IMG/VR virus record: IMGVR_UViG_3300030101_001156
Coordinates: 1-46,355 of that record
From: a virus
Direction: 5' to 3' (one strand)
Length of the DNA: 46,355 nucleotides
This document shows, piece after piece, positions 19,528 to 30,800 of the stretch. The first letter of the stretch is position 1; each line of letters begins with the position of its first letter. The notes under the pieces are model-generated. The model was given only the letters and a program-made list of their open reading frames with translations, had not been told where the DNA came from and searched no databases. The position numbers and the translations under genes are program-made.

Positions 19528-20322
19528 ATGGCAGAAGAAAATCAACAAGAAGGAGGTGGCTATGGTTTTATGAATTTTTTAAATCAAGCTGCTACACCTA
19601 TAGGTATGGGTTTATCTATAGGCTCAAGTATATTTGGTGCTATATCAGCAAATAAAGAACAAAAAAGAGCAGCTAGAAAAAGAAAAAGAGAAGAGGCTAA
19701 AATGAAAGAGATGGAGGATATATATAAAAATCTTGATACTAGCAACCCATATCTTAATTTAGAAAACACAATGGAAGATTTAACCATTGACCAAAAACAA
19801 GCAGACTTTGAAAGACAATCATTTCAACAAACACAAGCTAACATAATGACTAATTTAGCTGGAGCTGCTGGAGGTAGTGGTATAGCTAATCTAGCTCAAT
19901 CACTAGCTCAACAAGGCCAAATAGCTGCTCAAAAACAAGCAGCTAGTATAGGTCAACAAGAGAGAGCTAATCAAATGGCTAGACAGCAAATGGCTGGGCA
20001 AATACAATTACAAGAAAGACAAGGTGAAATAATGTCTAGGGATTTAAAAAGAGAACAAACTAGTACTTTATTAGGCATGGCTCAACAAAGAACCGCTGCC
20101 GCAGCACAACAAGAGGGCGCTGCTAAGCAGGCTAAGGTAGATGCTATAACAAGTGGTTTAACAGGTGCCGCTCAAATGTTTGCTGGATTTGGTGGGGACT
20201 CAGTTCAACCTGGTGGTATATTTGGAGAATCAGGGGCCAGCGCAAGCGGGAGTACTGGTGGAGTTCCTAATACACAAAAATATTTAAACACGGGCGCTTT
20301 AAATCCAAATTACGAAGAATAA
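19528..20322 (+). CDS. Internal virion (ejection) protein, gp14-like
   Basis: A 264-residue protein with an N-terminal Gly-rich amphipathic segment (ATPIGMGLSIGSSIFGAISA, near 19-40) followed by a basic helix (KEQKRAARKRKREEAKMKEM). A long Gln/Ala-rich helical region (near 90-215) follows, with NLAGAAGGSGIANLAQSLAQ and QGQIAAQKQAASIGQQERAN. This pattern, a Gly-zipper-like hydrophobic segment plus Gln/Ala-rich coiled helices, is that of short internal virion proteins that leave the head with the DNA and help open a channel across the cell envelope (T7 gp14-type). It is the first gene after the promoter-like repeat and sits upstream of the giant ejection protein, in the order seen in many podovirus-type genomes. 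Confidence 0.65.
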   Translation: MAEENQQEGGGYGFMNFLNQAATPIGMGLSIGSSIFGAISANKEQKRAARKRKREEAKMKEMEDIYKNLDTSNPYLNLENTMEDLTIDQKQADFERQSFQQTQANIMTNLAGAAGGSGIANLAQSLAQQGQIAAQKQAASIGQQERANQMARQQMAGQIQLQERQGEIMSRDLKREQTSTLLGMAQQRTAAAAQQEGAAKQAKVDAITSGLTGAAQMFAGFGGDSVQPGGIFGESGASASGSTGGVPNTQKYLNTGALNPNYEE

Positions 20323-20335
20323 TAAATAATATAGT

Positions 20336-21856
20336 ATGGCAGATTCACAATTAATACAAGGAGCAAAAGACGTAGCTCAAGCAAAGAATACCGGTAGATT
20401 AGCGGCAGCGGAAGGCGCAACTAAAGTTGGTGCTTATTTAGCTGAGGGTATAGGTGATTTAGTACAAAAAAGAAATAAAAAGTTTAATGAGTTAATGGAG
20501 GCTGAGTTAGAAGCCCAAGGCAAAGGACTGAGCGATAAAGAGTATCAAGAACTTGTTAGAAGACTTCAAAAGAAAAGAGCTGGCTATGTATATCTAAACA
20601 AAAGAGGTAGGGTGCAAGCTGAAAAAGATTTAGAAGAAGAGGGTGATAAGATAATAGAAGACAAAAAAGATAAAGATGAAGTTTGTGAGACATGTGTTGA
20701 TGACTGCGAAGATTTACCACAAAATGTAAAAGATTGCGTAGAAAAATGCTGCGACGAAGAAAATAAAGAGACAGATGAAAATGGTGATATAATATATAGA
20801 GTAGACTTTGCTATTCAAAATAATGCTGATGAAGTTTTTTTATATGACGAAGACGGTAATCCTAAATATTTAGACAAAGATGGTGACCACAGGTTAGCTA
20901 CATATAGAGAAGCTTGGAACGACCCTGCCGTATTTAGAGTATCTGAGGATGGAAAGTGGAAATACAGCAAATATCATAAGTATCCTAATACACCAGACGG
21001 TTTTAAAAAATATGAAGCTAAATCTGAAGCTTGGTATCAAGAGCAACTTATTGGTAAAAATCCTGAAACAACAGATGATTTAACAACTATGGAAGAGGAA
21101 GGTGATAACCCACTTAGAGGAATATTAATGCCAGGTGGTAAAGGTGATGACTATATAACTAGCCCAGAGAAAGAAAAATTTATGACTCAAGATGAGCTAG
21201 ACTTAGCTAACTCACCTAATAAAATGTTGTCACCTATGAAAATGGTTTCTCCATTTAGAAAACAACAAGAACAGCCTAGCGCTAGCGGTCAAGATACAAA
21301 GAAAAAATCTAGTAAAGTTACTGGAGATGGTAAGTATATGACTATGAAAGATATTAAAAAGCTGGTAGACAAACATAAGATAGATAGAGATAGTCAAAAT
21401 AAAATAAGAACTATAATAGAAAAAGAAGTTTCTAACGCCGACGCATTTGTTGCTGGTGATGAAAGAAAGTCTTTTAATAGAGAGGCGGTAAAAATGAACT
21501 TTATGAATAATGTTTTAAATTCTGAAAGCGCTAACTTAAGTTCACTTGCTACACATAAGCATTGGGGAGCAACATCTTGGAAACAAGATTTAACTGAGGC
21601 TTTAGTAAAAGGTAATTATGAAGATTTAGGTATAACAACTCAACAAGCTAAATCTCAAGACCCAACACCTAAGACGCCTATAACAGGTAGAGACGCTGTT
21701 CTAATAGTTCAAGGTATAATGAAAAACCAAAAATTACTAAAAGAAACTTTAGCAGAATACTATACACAGTATGCAGAAAACAATTACAACGCCAAAGTTG
21801 GTAATGTAAGTAAAACAAAACGTCAAGTAAAAGATGACGAGAACGAGTTTGCTTAA
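20336..21856 (+). CDS. Probable internal virion protein with acidic Cys cluster
   Basis: A 506-residue, highly charged protein between the gp14-like and giant ejection proteins, so probably also packaged. The N-terminal ~110 residues are helical and mixed-charge. Residues 117-139 hold six cysteines (C117, C120, C124, C134, C138, C139) in an acidic context, unusual for this phage. Next come Asp-rich segments (YDEDGNPKYLDKDGDHRL), a LSPMKMVSPF motif near 300, and a helical C-terminal half (KDIKKLVDKHKIDRDSQNKI; NNVLNSESANLSSLATHKHW). The TATA-like bases before the start overlap an ATAATATAGTA string resembling the end of the promoter repeat, but this is probably coincidental. Function is not recognised. 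Confidence 0.5.
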   Translation: MADSQLIQGAKDVAQAKNTGRLAAAEGATKVGAYLAEGIGDLVQKRNKKFNELMEAELEAQGKGLSDKEYQELVRRLQKKRAGYVYLNKRGRVQAEKDLEEEGDKIIEDKKDKDEVCETCVDDCEDLPQNVKDCVEKCCDEENKETDENGDIIYRVDFAIQNNADEVFLYDEDGNPKYLDKDGDHRLATYREAWNDPAVFRVSEDGKWKYSKYHKYPNTPDGFKKYEAKSEAWYQEQLIGKNPETTDDLTTMEEEGDNPLRGILMPGGKGDDYITSPEKEKFMTQDELDLANSPNKMLSPMKMVSPFRKQQEQPSASGQDTKKKSSKVTGDGKYMTMKDIKKLVDKHKIDRDSQNKIRTIIEKEVSNADAFVAGDERKSFNREAVKMNFMNNVLNSESANLSSLATHKHWGATSWKQDLTEALVKGNYEDLGITTQQAKSQDPTPKTPITGRDAVLIVQGIMKNQKLLKETLAEYYTQYAENNYNAKVGNVSKTKRQVKDDENEFA

Positions 21857-21879
21857 TAGCAAACAAATATTAATAACGG

Positions 21880-21896
21880 GTAACTAACGATACAGT
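21880..21896 (+). promoter_or_regulatory. Possible diverged promoter-like element before giant ejection gene
   Basis: GTAACTAACGATACAGT directly precedes the ATG at 21897. It keeps GTAACTA and the ATAnAGT end of the 20-bp repeat but has an altered centre. A promoter this close would give a nearly leaderless message, so confidence is low. Confidence 0.25.
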
Positions 21897-24800
21897 ATGA
21901 ATAAAAGATATAAATTCACCATGGATGGTGTGGTAAAATATAGAAACGTTGCTCCTGGTAAGGAGGACGCTTTCTTTGAAAAGTATGGGCAATACAATCC
22001 TGTACTAGTAACAGAAAATCCAACTACAAAATCTTTCATGTCCACTCCTAAATCAGAACTAACTGAAGATGATTTAGTTAAAATAGAAGAGTGGGTTAGC
22101 TCATTAAAAACACAAGAGCCGGGAAAGGATATAGGGGTGGAACAACCCCAAACTCAAGAGACGGATCTGTCTCAAGAAGATCAGCAAAAAATAGAAGGGA
22201 ATACGGAATTAGATTTGGTAAAATCTTCTTCGGAATTACTATCGAACACAGTAGATAATAAATTTGGAATTGGAGGGTTTGGTTCTTTAGTAAATAATTT
22301 AGATATAGATTCTGTAAAAACAAATAATATAAACGCTTTACAAAAAGATTTATTTTCAAATTATAGAGAATTAGAAAAAGATATACTTATAAAAGATAGT
22401 TTAATTTTTGAGCAATATAAAAATAATGACTTGCCAATTGATAAATATGGAAAGTATGAAAAAGATTTATTTGCTGATACAAATGAAGATCTTAACAATT
22501 TGTATAACGAAGACAAACAGTTAATAGATTTTAATAATATAAATTTAGGTGAGTACAAATTTAAATCTGAAGAAGAATACGATAGATTTATGCGAAATAG
22601 ATCTATTAATAATAAAAATATAATTAAAGGTAAAACAATTGACTATGGGTACGAAGGACCATATTCAATTAATCACATGTCTATTTATGATATAAACAAA
22701 GACGGTGTAGTGACAAAAGCTGAAGAAACAGAGTATAATAGAAGGCAACAGTTTAACAGGGAGCGTAATAATAAAATATCTAAATATTATGAAGAGTTAG
22801 AAAAAGGCCCAAACAAGTTGCAACAAATTGGTGATAATTGGGATTCAATTGTTAACAATTATAAAGAGCTTGATGAAACAGAATCAGAGTTAGTTGAAAG
22901 CATCGGAAAAAAAGACAAAGCGGTTATTTTTTATAACGGAGCCACAGATACTTATCATTGGGTTAAAAGTCACGCTCAATCAGGCTTTTATGAATATTGG
23001 AAAAATAAAGATGAAGCTAATCACCATCCAAATGACAAGTGGTTTACTAGTGACATATATTATAAAAAAAGTGGTAGCGGTGAAATTTTAGGTAACGGAA
23101 ATTTTCGTGTGCATGGAGGAATCGTTTACCCTAAAGATATTTATACAGGAAAAGGAGTTGTTGCTGGCGACGACTATAGTAATATTTCTTTTATTATTCA
23201 GCAAAATGAAAAAGTACAAAAATCTCTTTCTGTTGGTAATTGGAAAGAAGGTTTAAATACTGGTCAAATAAGCTACGAGTTAGAAAGAATGAATAATTAT
23301 ACTTATTTTAATTCTTCGTATATAATGGATCGAGATATTGATGAAGAGCGTTATAATTCTGAAACTTTTAGAATTAGCGCAGACGAATATATAGAAATAA
23401 ATACTAAACTTTATAATGAAAACGCGAAAATATATGAAGAGCAAGTAACGCCTATTATAGATGAGTATATTAATAACTACTATAGTGAGCCAGAGTATAT
23501 AGAAAAAGTAAATAATATAGTAAAAGAAATAACGCCACAAATACTTGAGCAATTAAAACCAGAATTTGGCGAAGTAATTCAATTAGAAGATGGTACTATA
23601 ACAACTCAAGAAATAACAAATAAATTTAAAGAGCAAGCAGAAGAGTTGCACGCTGTTTATTCGGGTTTAGTTTTAACGTTACCAACCGATGCTGATGGTT
23701 ATCCTACTGAAGCTAGTATAAAAAAATTACAAAAAGAATACAACAAAGAATTAAGCGAATTATTTGAGGGTTTACACGCTGATATATTTACTGAGTATAA
23801 TAATAATATAACTAAATCTTTAGAAAATAATCCTTATATAATAGAGCGACAAGCTACTTTGCAAAAAGAGTTAGAATTAGAATCAGAAAAATTGTGGCAA
23901 GAATTTCTTAAAAATAATAATCAAGGTTATAGTTTGTGGGAGATTAGTAAATTAGAAGAAATAGCTAATCAACTTGACAAAGCTGGGTTCGCGAGAATGG
24001 ATAACTTGCAAATGCAAGATAGATTTTTAATGTTAGAATACTATTTAAAAGGGGCGTTAAAACAAGCTGAAAGAGAAAACCCTGACAAGTTTGCGGACCC
24101 TCAAATTAGAGCAAGATATATAGAAGAATACTACGATTATTTTTACGATAAGCTAGCCGTCATGGCTACGCGACATGATGAGCACATACAGAATAATGAT
24201 TTTTGGATTAAACTACAAGCTCAAGAAATGAATTTAGACGCTGAGTTTGGTTATAACCGTGTTTACGAAGACAGGTTTGGAAACGAACAGATGAAAGGTG
24301 TTACAGTTTATTATCCTAAAGATAAAGGTAATAAGTACAACACGGGCCAACTTTATGCAGATGGAACTAGTAATCAACCTACTGTTATATACGAAAGTAA
24401 TATTATGTATTACTTATATTCCGACTCAGACTTTTGGAAAAAAGAAAGAAACAAATACCCAAACGATCCAATCAAGCAATATGAATATGCCGCTGAAAAA
24501 TACGGTGTTACTGAAACTTCTACAGCCTGGGCAAAACAAGTTGTTCAAGATGGTGGTAGATACTATAGAATGGTAACTAGTAAATCTGGTAAATGGCATG
24601 AAATAGAAGGTGGTTTTGATCCAAGTAAAAATTTAGAGATAGCTACAGAATTGTTAGGCAGAAGATGGGTTAGAGGAACCGGCAACAATGATAGCTTTAT
24701 AAGTCAAAAAAAATTAATAAAAGAAATGTCTATTGGCATATTAGAAGCTCCAACTTCTTTATCGGACTTAGGTGATAGTAGACTAGGAAGATTTTGGAAC

Positions 24801-27800
24801 GGTTTTACTAGCGGTCCAGGTCATGAGTGGATGCCATTTTTTGGTTGGGTACCAGAGGCTAAAAGAAAAGATAAAATAAAACAAATAGTTGATAAAGATC
24901 CTAGCGAAAGAACAGAGTTAGAAGATCAAATACTAACAATATACGGAATGAAACAGCAGGTAGATCAGCAAGTTAGTGAACTATCTTCTTGGTACAATGG
25001 TGGTAGAATAGCTAAAAAATCTGTACCATTTGTTCTAGAGTTTATTGGAACCGGTGGTGTAGGTAAAATGGTATCAACTGGTATTAAGACTAGTATAAAG
25101 AAAAGCGTAACAGCAAAGCTTGCTAATATAACTGTAGATAAAACTGGTAAACTAGTTTTAAGCAATGGTATGAAGTTGTCTACCGGATATAAAATGACTG
25201 ATAAGGCTATTGATTTCACAGCCTTTGTTATGGGTGTTAACGCTAGGGCTAGCACGGGTGGGTTGGGCCATACTATAAACAATACTGTAGGTAGAATGAC
25301 AGACGAGGTGATTTGGACATTAAGTACTGATCAAGATGGATTAATACAAGGCATAGATGCTATTACCGCCTCTGATCCACAAGGTATTGAGTTAGGTCTT
25401 AAAAAAGGCGAAGCATTTACTGAGGCTTTTTCTAGATCATATGGTATGACATTTGGTGAATACATGACTGAATCTATAGGGTTTTTATTACCTGGTATGG
25501 GAAGAAGTATGCTTAATATACCAGGTATAGTTAAGAAAGGTGGCACTAGATATGGTGATGTAATTTTTGATAGCGATGTATATAAAAGGCTTACGCTAGC
25601 TCATTTTATGAGAGAAAAAGGTTTTACAACTACAGCAGAAGTTACAGAGTGGATGGGCAAAAACGCTGGTTGGCACGGTGTGTTTGGGGAATTAGGTGAA
25701 GAATATATTAATATACCTTGGCAAAACTTAATGGAAGGACACGGCACTCCATTGCTAGCGGGTTTTCTTGAATATGATATAAATGGTAATGCAATTGGCA
25801 TGGACTGGGATTCTCAGCAAGAAATGTGGATAGGTATTGGTAGTATGGCGTTTGCTTTTAGCGGTACTGGTTTGGCTGTTAGTAAAGTAACTGGGGCTCA
25901 AGGTAAATACTATGAGGTTAGTCTTAATAAAAAAACAGCATTAAGGTTTAATTCAAAAAAAGCTCTTGATAGATATTTAAAAAGATTAGAAAGCGATGGA
26001 TTTTTTAATAATCCTAATAATCAAATACACTTAAAAACATATAACGACTATGCGGCCGCCGATGAATATAGAACTTTACTTGAAACGTATCGTTTAGCTG
26101 AATCATCAATGGCTGAGATAGATATACTAGAAGATGGTGGTAAGTTAAATGAAAATCAAAAGGGAGAGTTATTAACTATAAATAATAGGCTAGATGAACT
26201 TAATAGAAAAAGGTTTTTAACTGAAGCTGAAACTCTTGAGAAAAAAGAATTAGAATCTAGAAAAATAGAGTTAACTGGTGGTATAGAATTAAGACATACT
26301 ATTGAGGCTGATGGCACTAATAAGTTAACTACTGGCAAAACTATAGTAGCTAATGAAATAGATATATTATCTGTAGACGAAAAAGATGGTGGTCTTAACG
26401 AAGAGCAAAGATCAGAATTACTTTCTATTAATGATGAGTTAACTAAATTAAATAGCAAAAGAGGTAAACTAACAGAAGCTGAATTAAAAAGAAAGCGAGA
26501 ATTAGAAGTTGAGAAAAAGAAACTTATAGGTAATATTGAGAAAAAAATATTAGAAAGAAAAAGTAAAAGAGCTTACAACGAGCAGGTTAAAAAAGTAAAA
26601 GCTATTATAGAAAAGCAGGGGCTTACTGGTAAAATACAGATTACAGAAGAAAAAGGAGATAAAGAAACTAGGCAAAGCTTGTTAGAGTTATTTGGGTTAA
26701 CTGAAGAAAACGGAAAGTTCTTTGACATGCAAGGTAATGAAGTTACAAACATCGGCGTTAAGAAAGATAAAGATGGCAAAACAATAGATGAAGGACAGAG
26801 TATAGAAGATATATTTAAAGAACTACAAACAACGCATGGTTATTTTATACCAGCAGACATGTTAGGTAAAGGAGAGAAGAGCCACATAATAATAAACATG
26901 AGCGCTTCTTTTAAAAATCGTGGAGAAAATGTCGCGGCTCATGAATTTTTTCATTGGTACTTAAGTCAAGCGTTATCTAATACACCTGAATTAAAAATAG
27001 CATTAGGTGAATCGTTTAAAAGTTACTTAATGTCTATTGATCCCAAAGGTATTAGAGATAGTCAATTTAGACAAAGACTTGAAAACTATATAAATGAAGA
27101 CGCGGCCACTCAGTCTGAAGAAGCTATGGCCTTGTTCTTAGACGCTATAGCTAGTGGGGAACTTGCTTATAAAGAATCTTTAATGCAAAAGATAGGTACT
27201 ATTATAAAGCATTTGTTTAGAAGCATAGGTGTTGATATAACGTTAAATACTGGTAAAGATGTTTATGATTTTATAAAAGACTTTAATGATAGTATGCAGC
27301 GTGGTGATTTGTCAGCTAGTTTAATGAAGGCTTTAGAAAATAAAATAAAAGCTGGTGATCAAATGATAGAGCTTTCTAATAAAGTAAAGAAGTTTCAAAA
27401 AGAACAAAAAGAAGCTTTTGAGAAAAAGTTCAAAGAAGATCTTACTTTTAAATTTATACAAGCAGGTGTTGACGTAGACGACAAGACTATTGAAATGATA
27501 TTGAAAGCTTTTACAGACAATCCTACTAATAATGTTAAAAAATCTAAAACAGGTGGGTGGTCTACTGGAACTGAGATAGATCCAGTTGAAGTTAACGAGC
27601 AAGTTTATCAAGAGATTTTAAATAATGCTAAGAAGAATAATATACCTAATGATAAACTAAAAGACGCTGTAACACAAAGGATGCGTGATAAACTATTTGT
27701 AGCAAACATGGCTGCTGCTAATAAATATGCTGCTCAAGCTTACGCTAAAGGTAAGGCTGCTTTAAAAGGAACTGATTTTGTGGCAGCTACATTAGAAGAT

Positions 27801-30800
27801 TTACAGCAAGAGTTTTATGTAGAGCTAGTATTACTAACACAAAGATGGAACCCTAGCACAGGCGTTCCATTTGGTGCTTATGTTCAAATGCCAAAAGGTT
27901 TGCCTATAAAATATGGACAAGTATTAAATAGAGCTTTACAAAAAACAGGTTTAGTAACTCAATCACAAGCGGCACTTGAAGAAGCTGGCTATCAATTTAC
28001 TGACAACTCTACAGGTAGTACTAATAGTATATTACAAGAAGAGCAAGATAATAAGATATTAGTTAGAGATCAAATACTTAATTTACCAGATAATGTAATA
28101 GCTAATATAGAATCTGCTATTAAAAAGGCTAATATAAAATTAAAGAAAAAAGACGGTAGCGCTATATCGTATAAAGAAATAAAGCAAGAAGTTATAAAAG
28201 GAAAACTAAACGGTGTATTAGCAGATGTTGGTAACGCCTTTGGTATACCTACACAAAAGCTAGTTAAAAAATCTGATTTAAATAACGAACAAAGAACTAA
28301 TGCTAGAAATAAAATAGTAGAGTTAGCTAAGAATAATAATTTAATTGATTTGCTACCAGAAGCGCAAGACCAAAATGCTACATCGACAGAGATAGTAAGA
28401 ACTAAGTTTGGACAGTTTTATGAAAAGATAGCTGATAGAGCTTCCACAGCTGGAAAACAAACTGTTGGTGGTCAAAAAATATTTGCTAAAAGAACAGGTG
28501 GTCAAAAAGCTTTATATGCTAAAATGGATCAAGTTCCTAATCAAGATATATTAGATATATTCGGTATTAATCAAGATGGTTCTTTTCAAAGTGGAACAAG
28601 ATATGATGGTGCTATAAGAGAGTTTGCTATTCAATTAGCTACCGCTGCTGCTAATCAAGAGTTAAGATTAGATGCTGCTAGAAAAGGTGTTGATAAGAAA
28701 ACAATTGAAGATGTTGCTAGTGGTAAGTCTAGAATACTATTTGCTAAGAGTGCTAATGAATCTTTTGAGCAAGTTGATAATACAGAATCTTTAGTAGAAA
28801 GCAAACAAGGTAATAACGTACTAGCTCCTTTCGAATTAGACTTAGTTAAAAATGATGCTTTATTAAAAGGTAAGAATTTACGACCAATGCTGAGAATAAA
28901 GAAGGTAGAAGACGTAAAACCTTGGATAGACGAGCTTATAAAAATAGGATTTTTTAAAGCGTTTCCTATAGAATTTTTCTTTAATACAACCGCGAAAAAT
29001 GACTTACAACAAACACACCCTTATTCTATAAAATACAATACTACAAAAACGAATGCATCTATATTTACATCTAGCTCACAAAATTTAGGACTAAGTTCTA
29101 GCAGTGAAGCTTGGAAAGAGTTCCGCCTTCAAATACAAGAACTGTACGAGAACAATAAAGATAACAAAAATTTTTGGGGCAAGCCGTTTAAAGGTGTGGA
29201 TATGGGTAAAATGTTTTCACTTAGAGGTTCTTATGATAGCTTTTTTACTGTTAACAAAAGAATAACATTACCAAACGGCAAAAAGAAAACAATAAAAGTA
29301 TACAGCCCTAAAAAAGCTAGAGAAAGTAAAAAACAAATAGAATATTTTAATGATCAAGTTGGTAAAATTCACAAGCAGATGTGGATGCGTATACTTAATA
29401 TAGTAAAAAGTAATAGAAATAATGCAACTGGTATATCTATGTTTTTATCTTTTGTTGGTAATGATACCCAGCACTGGCATAAGCTTGGCGCTCAAATAGA
29501 AGGGTTTTCTACAAATATAAAAGGTAAAAGAGTAGAGTACGAGCATGCTATGCCGGCAACAAAAGCTTATTTGTATTTATTAAATGCGGCACTTGGTGAG
29601 GATATAAACTTTGAAGCGGCTTATAACTTTTTAATACAGAACTTTAAATTAATAGCCCTTGATAAATCTATGGACGATAAACTTCGTCTTGCTATAACAG
29701 AGGCTGGTTATAGTTTGCAGAAAGTAATGCCTGATAATTGGAGCGTTATTGATGGTAATTGGTGGGAAAGATATTTTAATACTATTGTTGAGGCTATAAA
29801 CGGAGGTATAGACCCTTCTACTATTGAAGACATTAACGGTGTTACGCTAGATGTTAAATATAATGTAAACGCTAGTGGTGGTATAATGAGGTCTAAAACT
29901 TCTTCTGATATAAAAACAACTAACAACTTAACTCAAGCTATTAGCAATAGAATAATGCAGAGCAAGACTGGTAAGACAAAAGGTATGTCAACATTTGATT
30001 TTGATGACACATTAGGTTTTACTAAGTCAGGTGTTAGAGTAACAATGCCTAATCCTGAAGGTACACCTAAACCAAAACGTAAAGTTATATTCTTAGCTGG
30101 TGGAGCTGGTAGTGGTAAAGGTAACGTAATTAATAAGCTAGGTCTAGAAGGTATGGGCTTTAAAATTGTAAACTCAGATATATCATTAGAGTGGTTAAAG
30201 AAAAACTCAGGACTACCTGCTGATATGCGAGACTTAACTAAAGAACAAAGAAGTACATTAGGTAAGTTAGGAGCTCAGGCTAGGAAAATAGCTAAACGTA
30301 AAATGATGAAGTACCAAGGTGAAGGTAACGGTGTTATTGTAGATGGTACTGGTGGTTCTGCAAAACAAATGCAAAAGCTCGTAGATGAGTTTCAAGCTAA
30401 AGGATATGATGTTAGTATGTTATTTGTAAATACTTCATTAGATGTAGCCTTAGAGCGTAATAGAGCTAGAAAAGAAAGATCATTGTTAGATGTCATAGTT
30501 AAACGTAATCACGAGGCTGTACAAAATAATAAGCCTACATTTAAAGAGATGTTTGGCAAAAGATTTATGGAGGTTAACACAGATAAGTTAACTCAAGAAA
30601 GCCCTATGCCAAAAACTCTTGTAAACAAGATGAACGACTTTGTTTCAGGTTATGAAAAGCGTAGAATAGATGCCACAGAGTTCGCGGAACAAGGAGCAGA
30701 GATATTAGAGCAAGGTGGCAAGTTTGACTTCTCAGAATTTAATGATGTAGTTGATGGAACTCCTGGGCCATTACTTGATAAGGCAAAAGAAAGAGCTGCT

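Noticed and set aside
20326-20336. ATAATATAGTA as a third copy of the promoter-like repeat
   Set aside because: Only the A/T-rich half matches, it overlaps the start codon itself, and the GTAACT part is missing.
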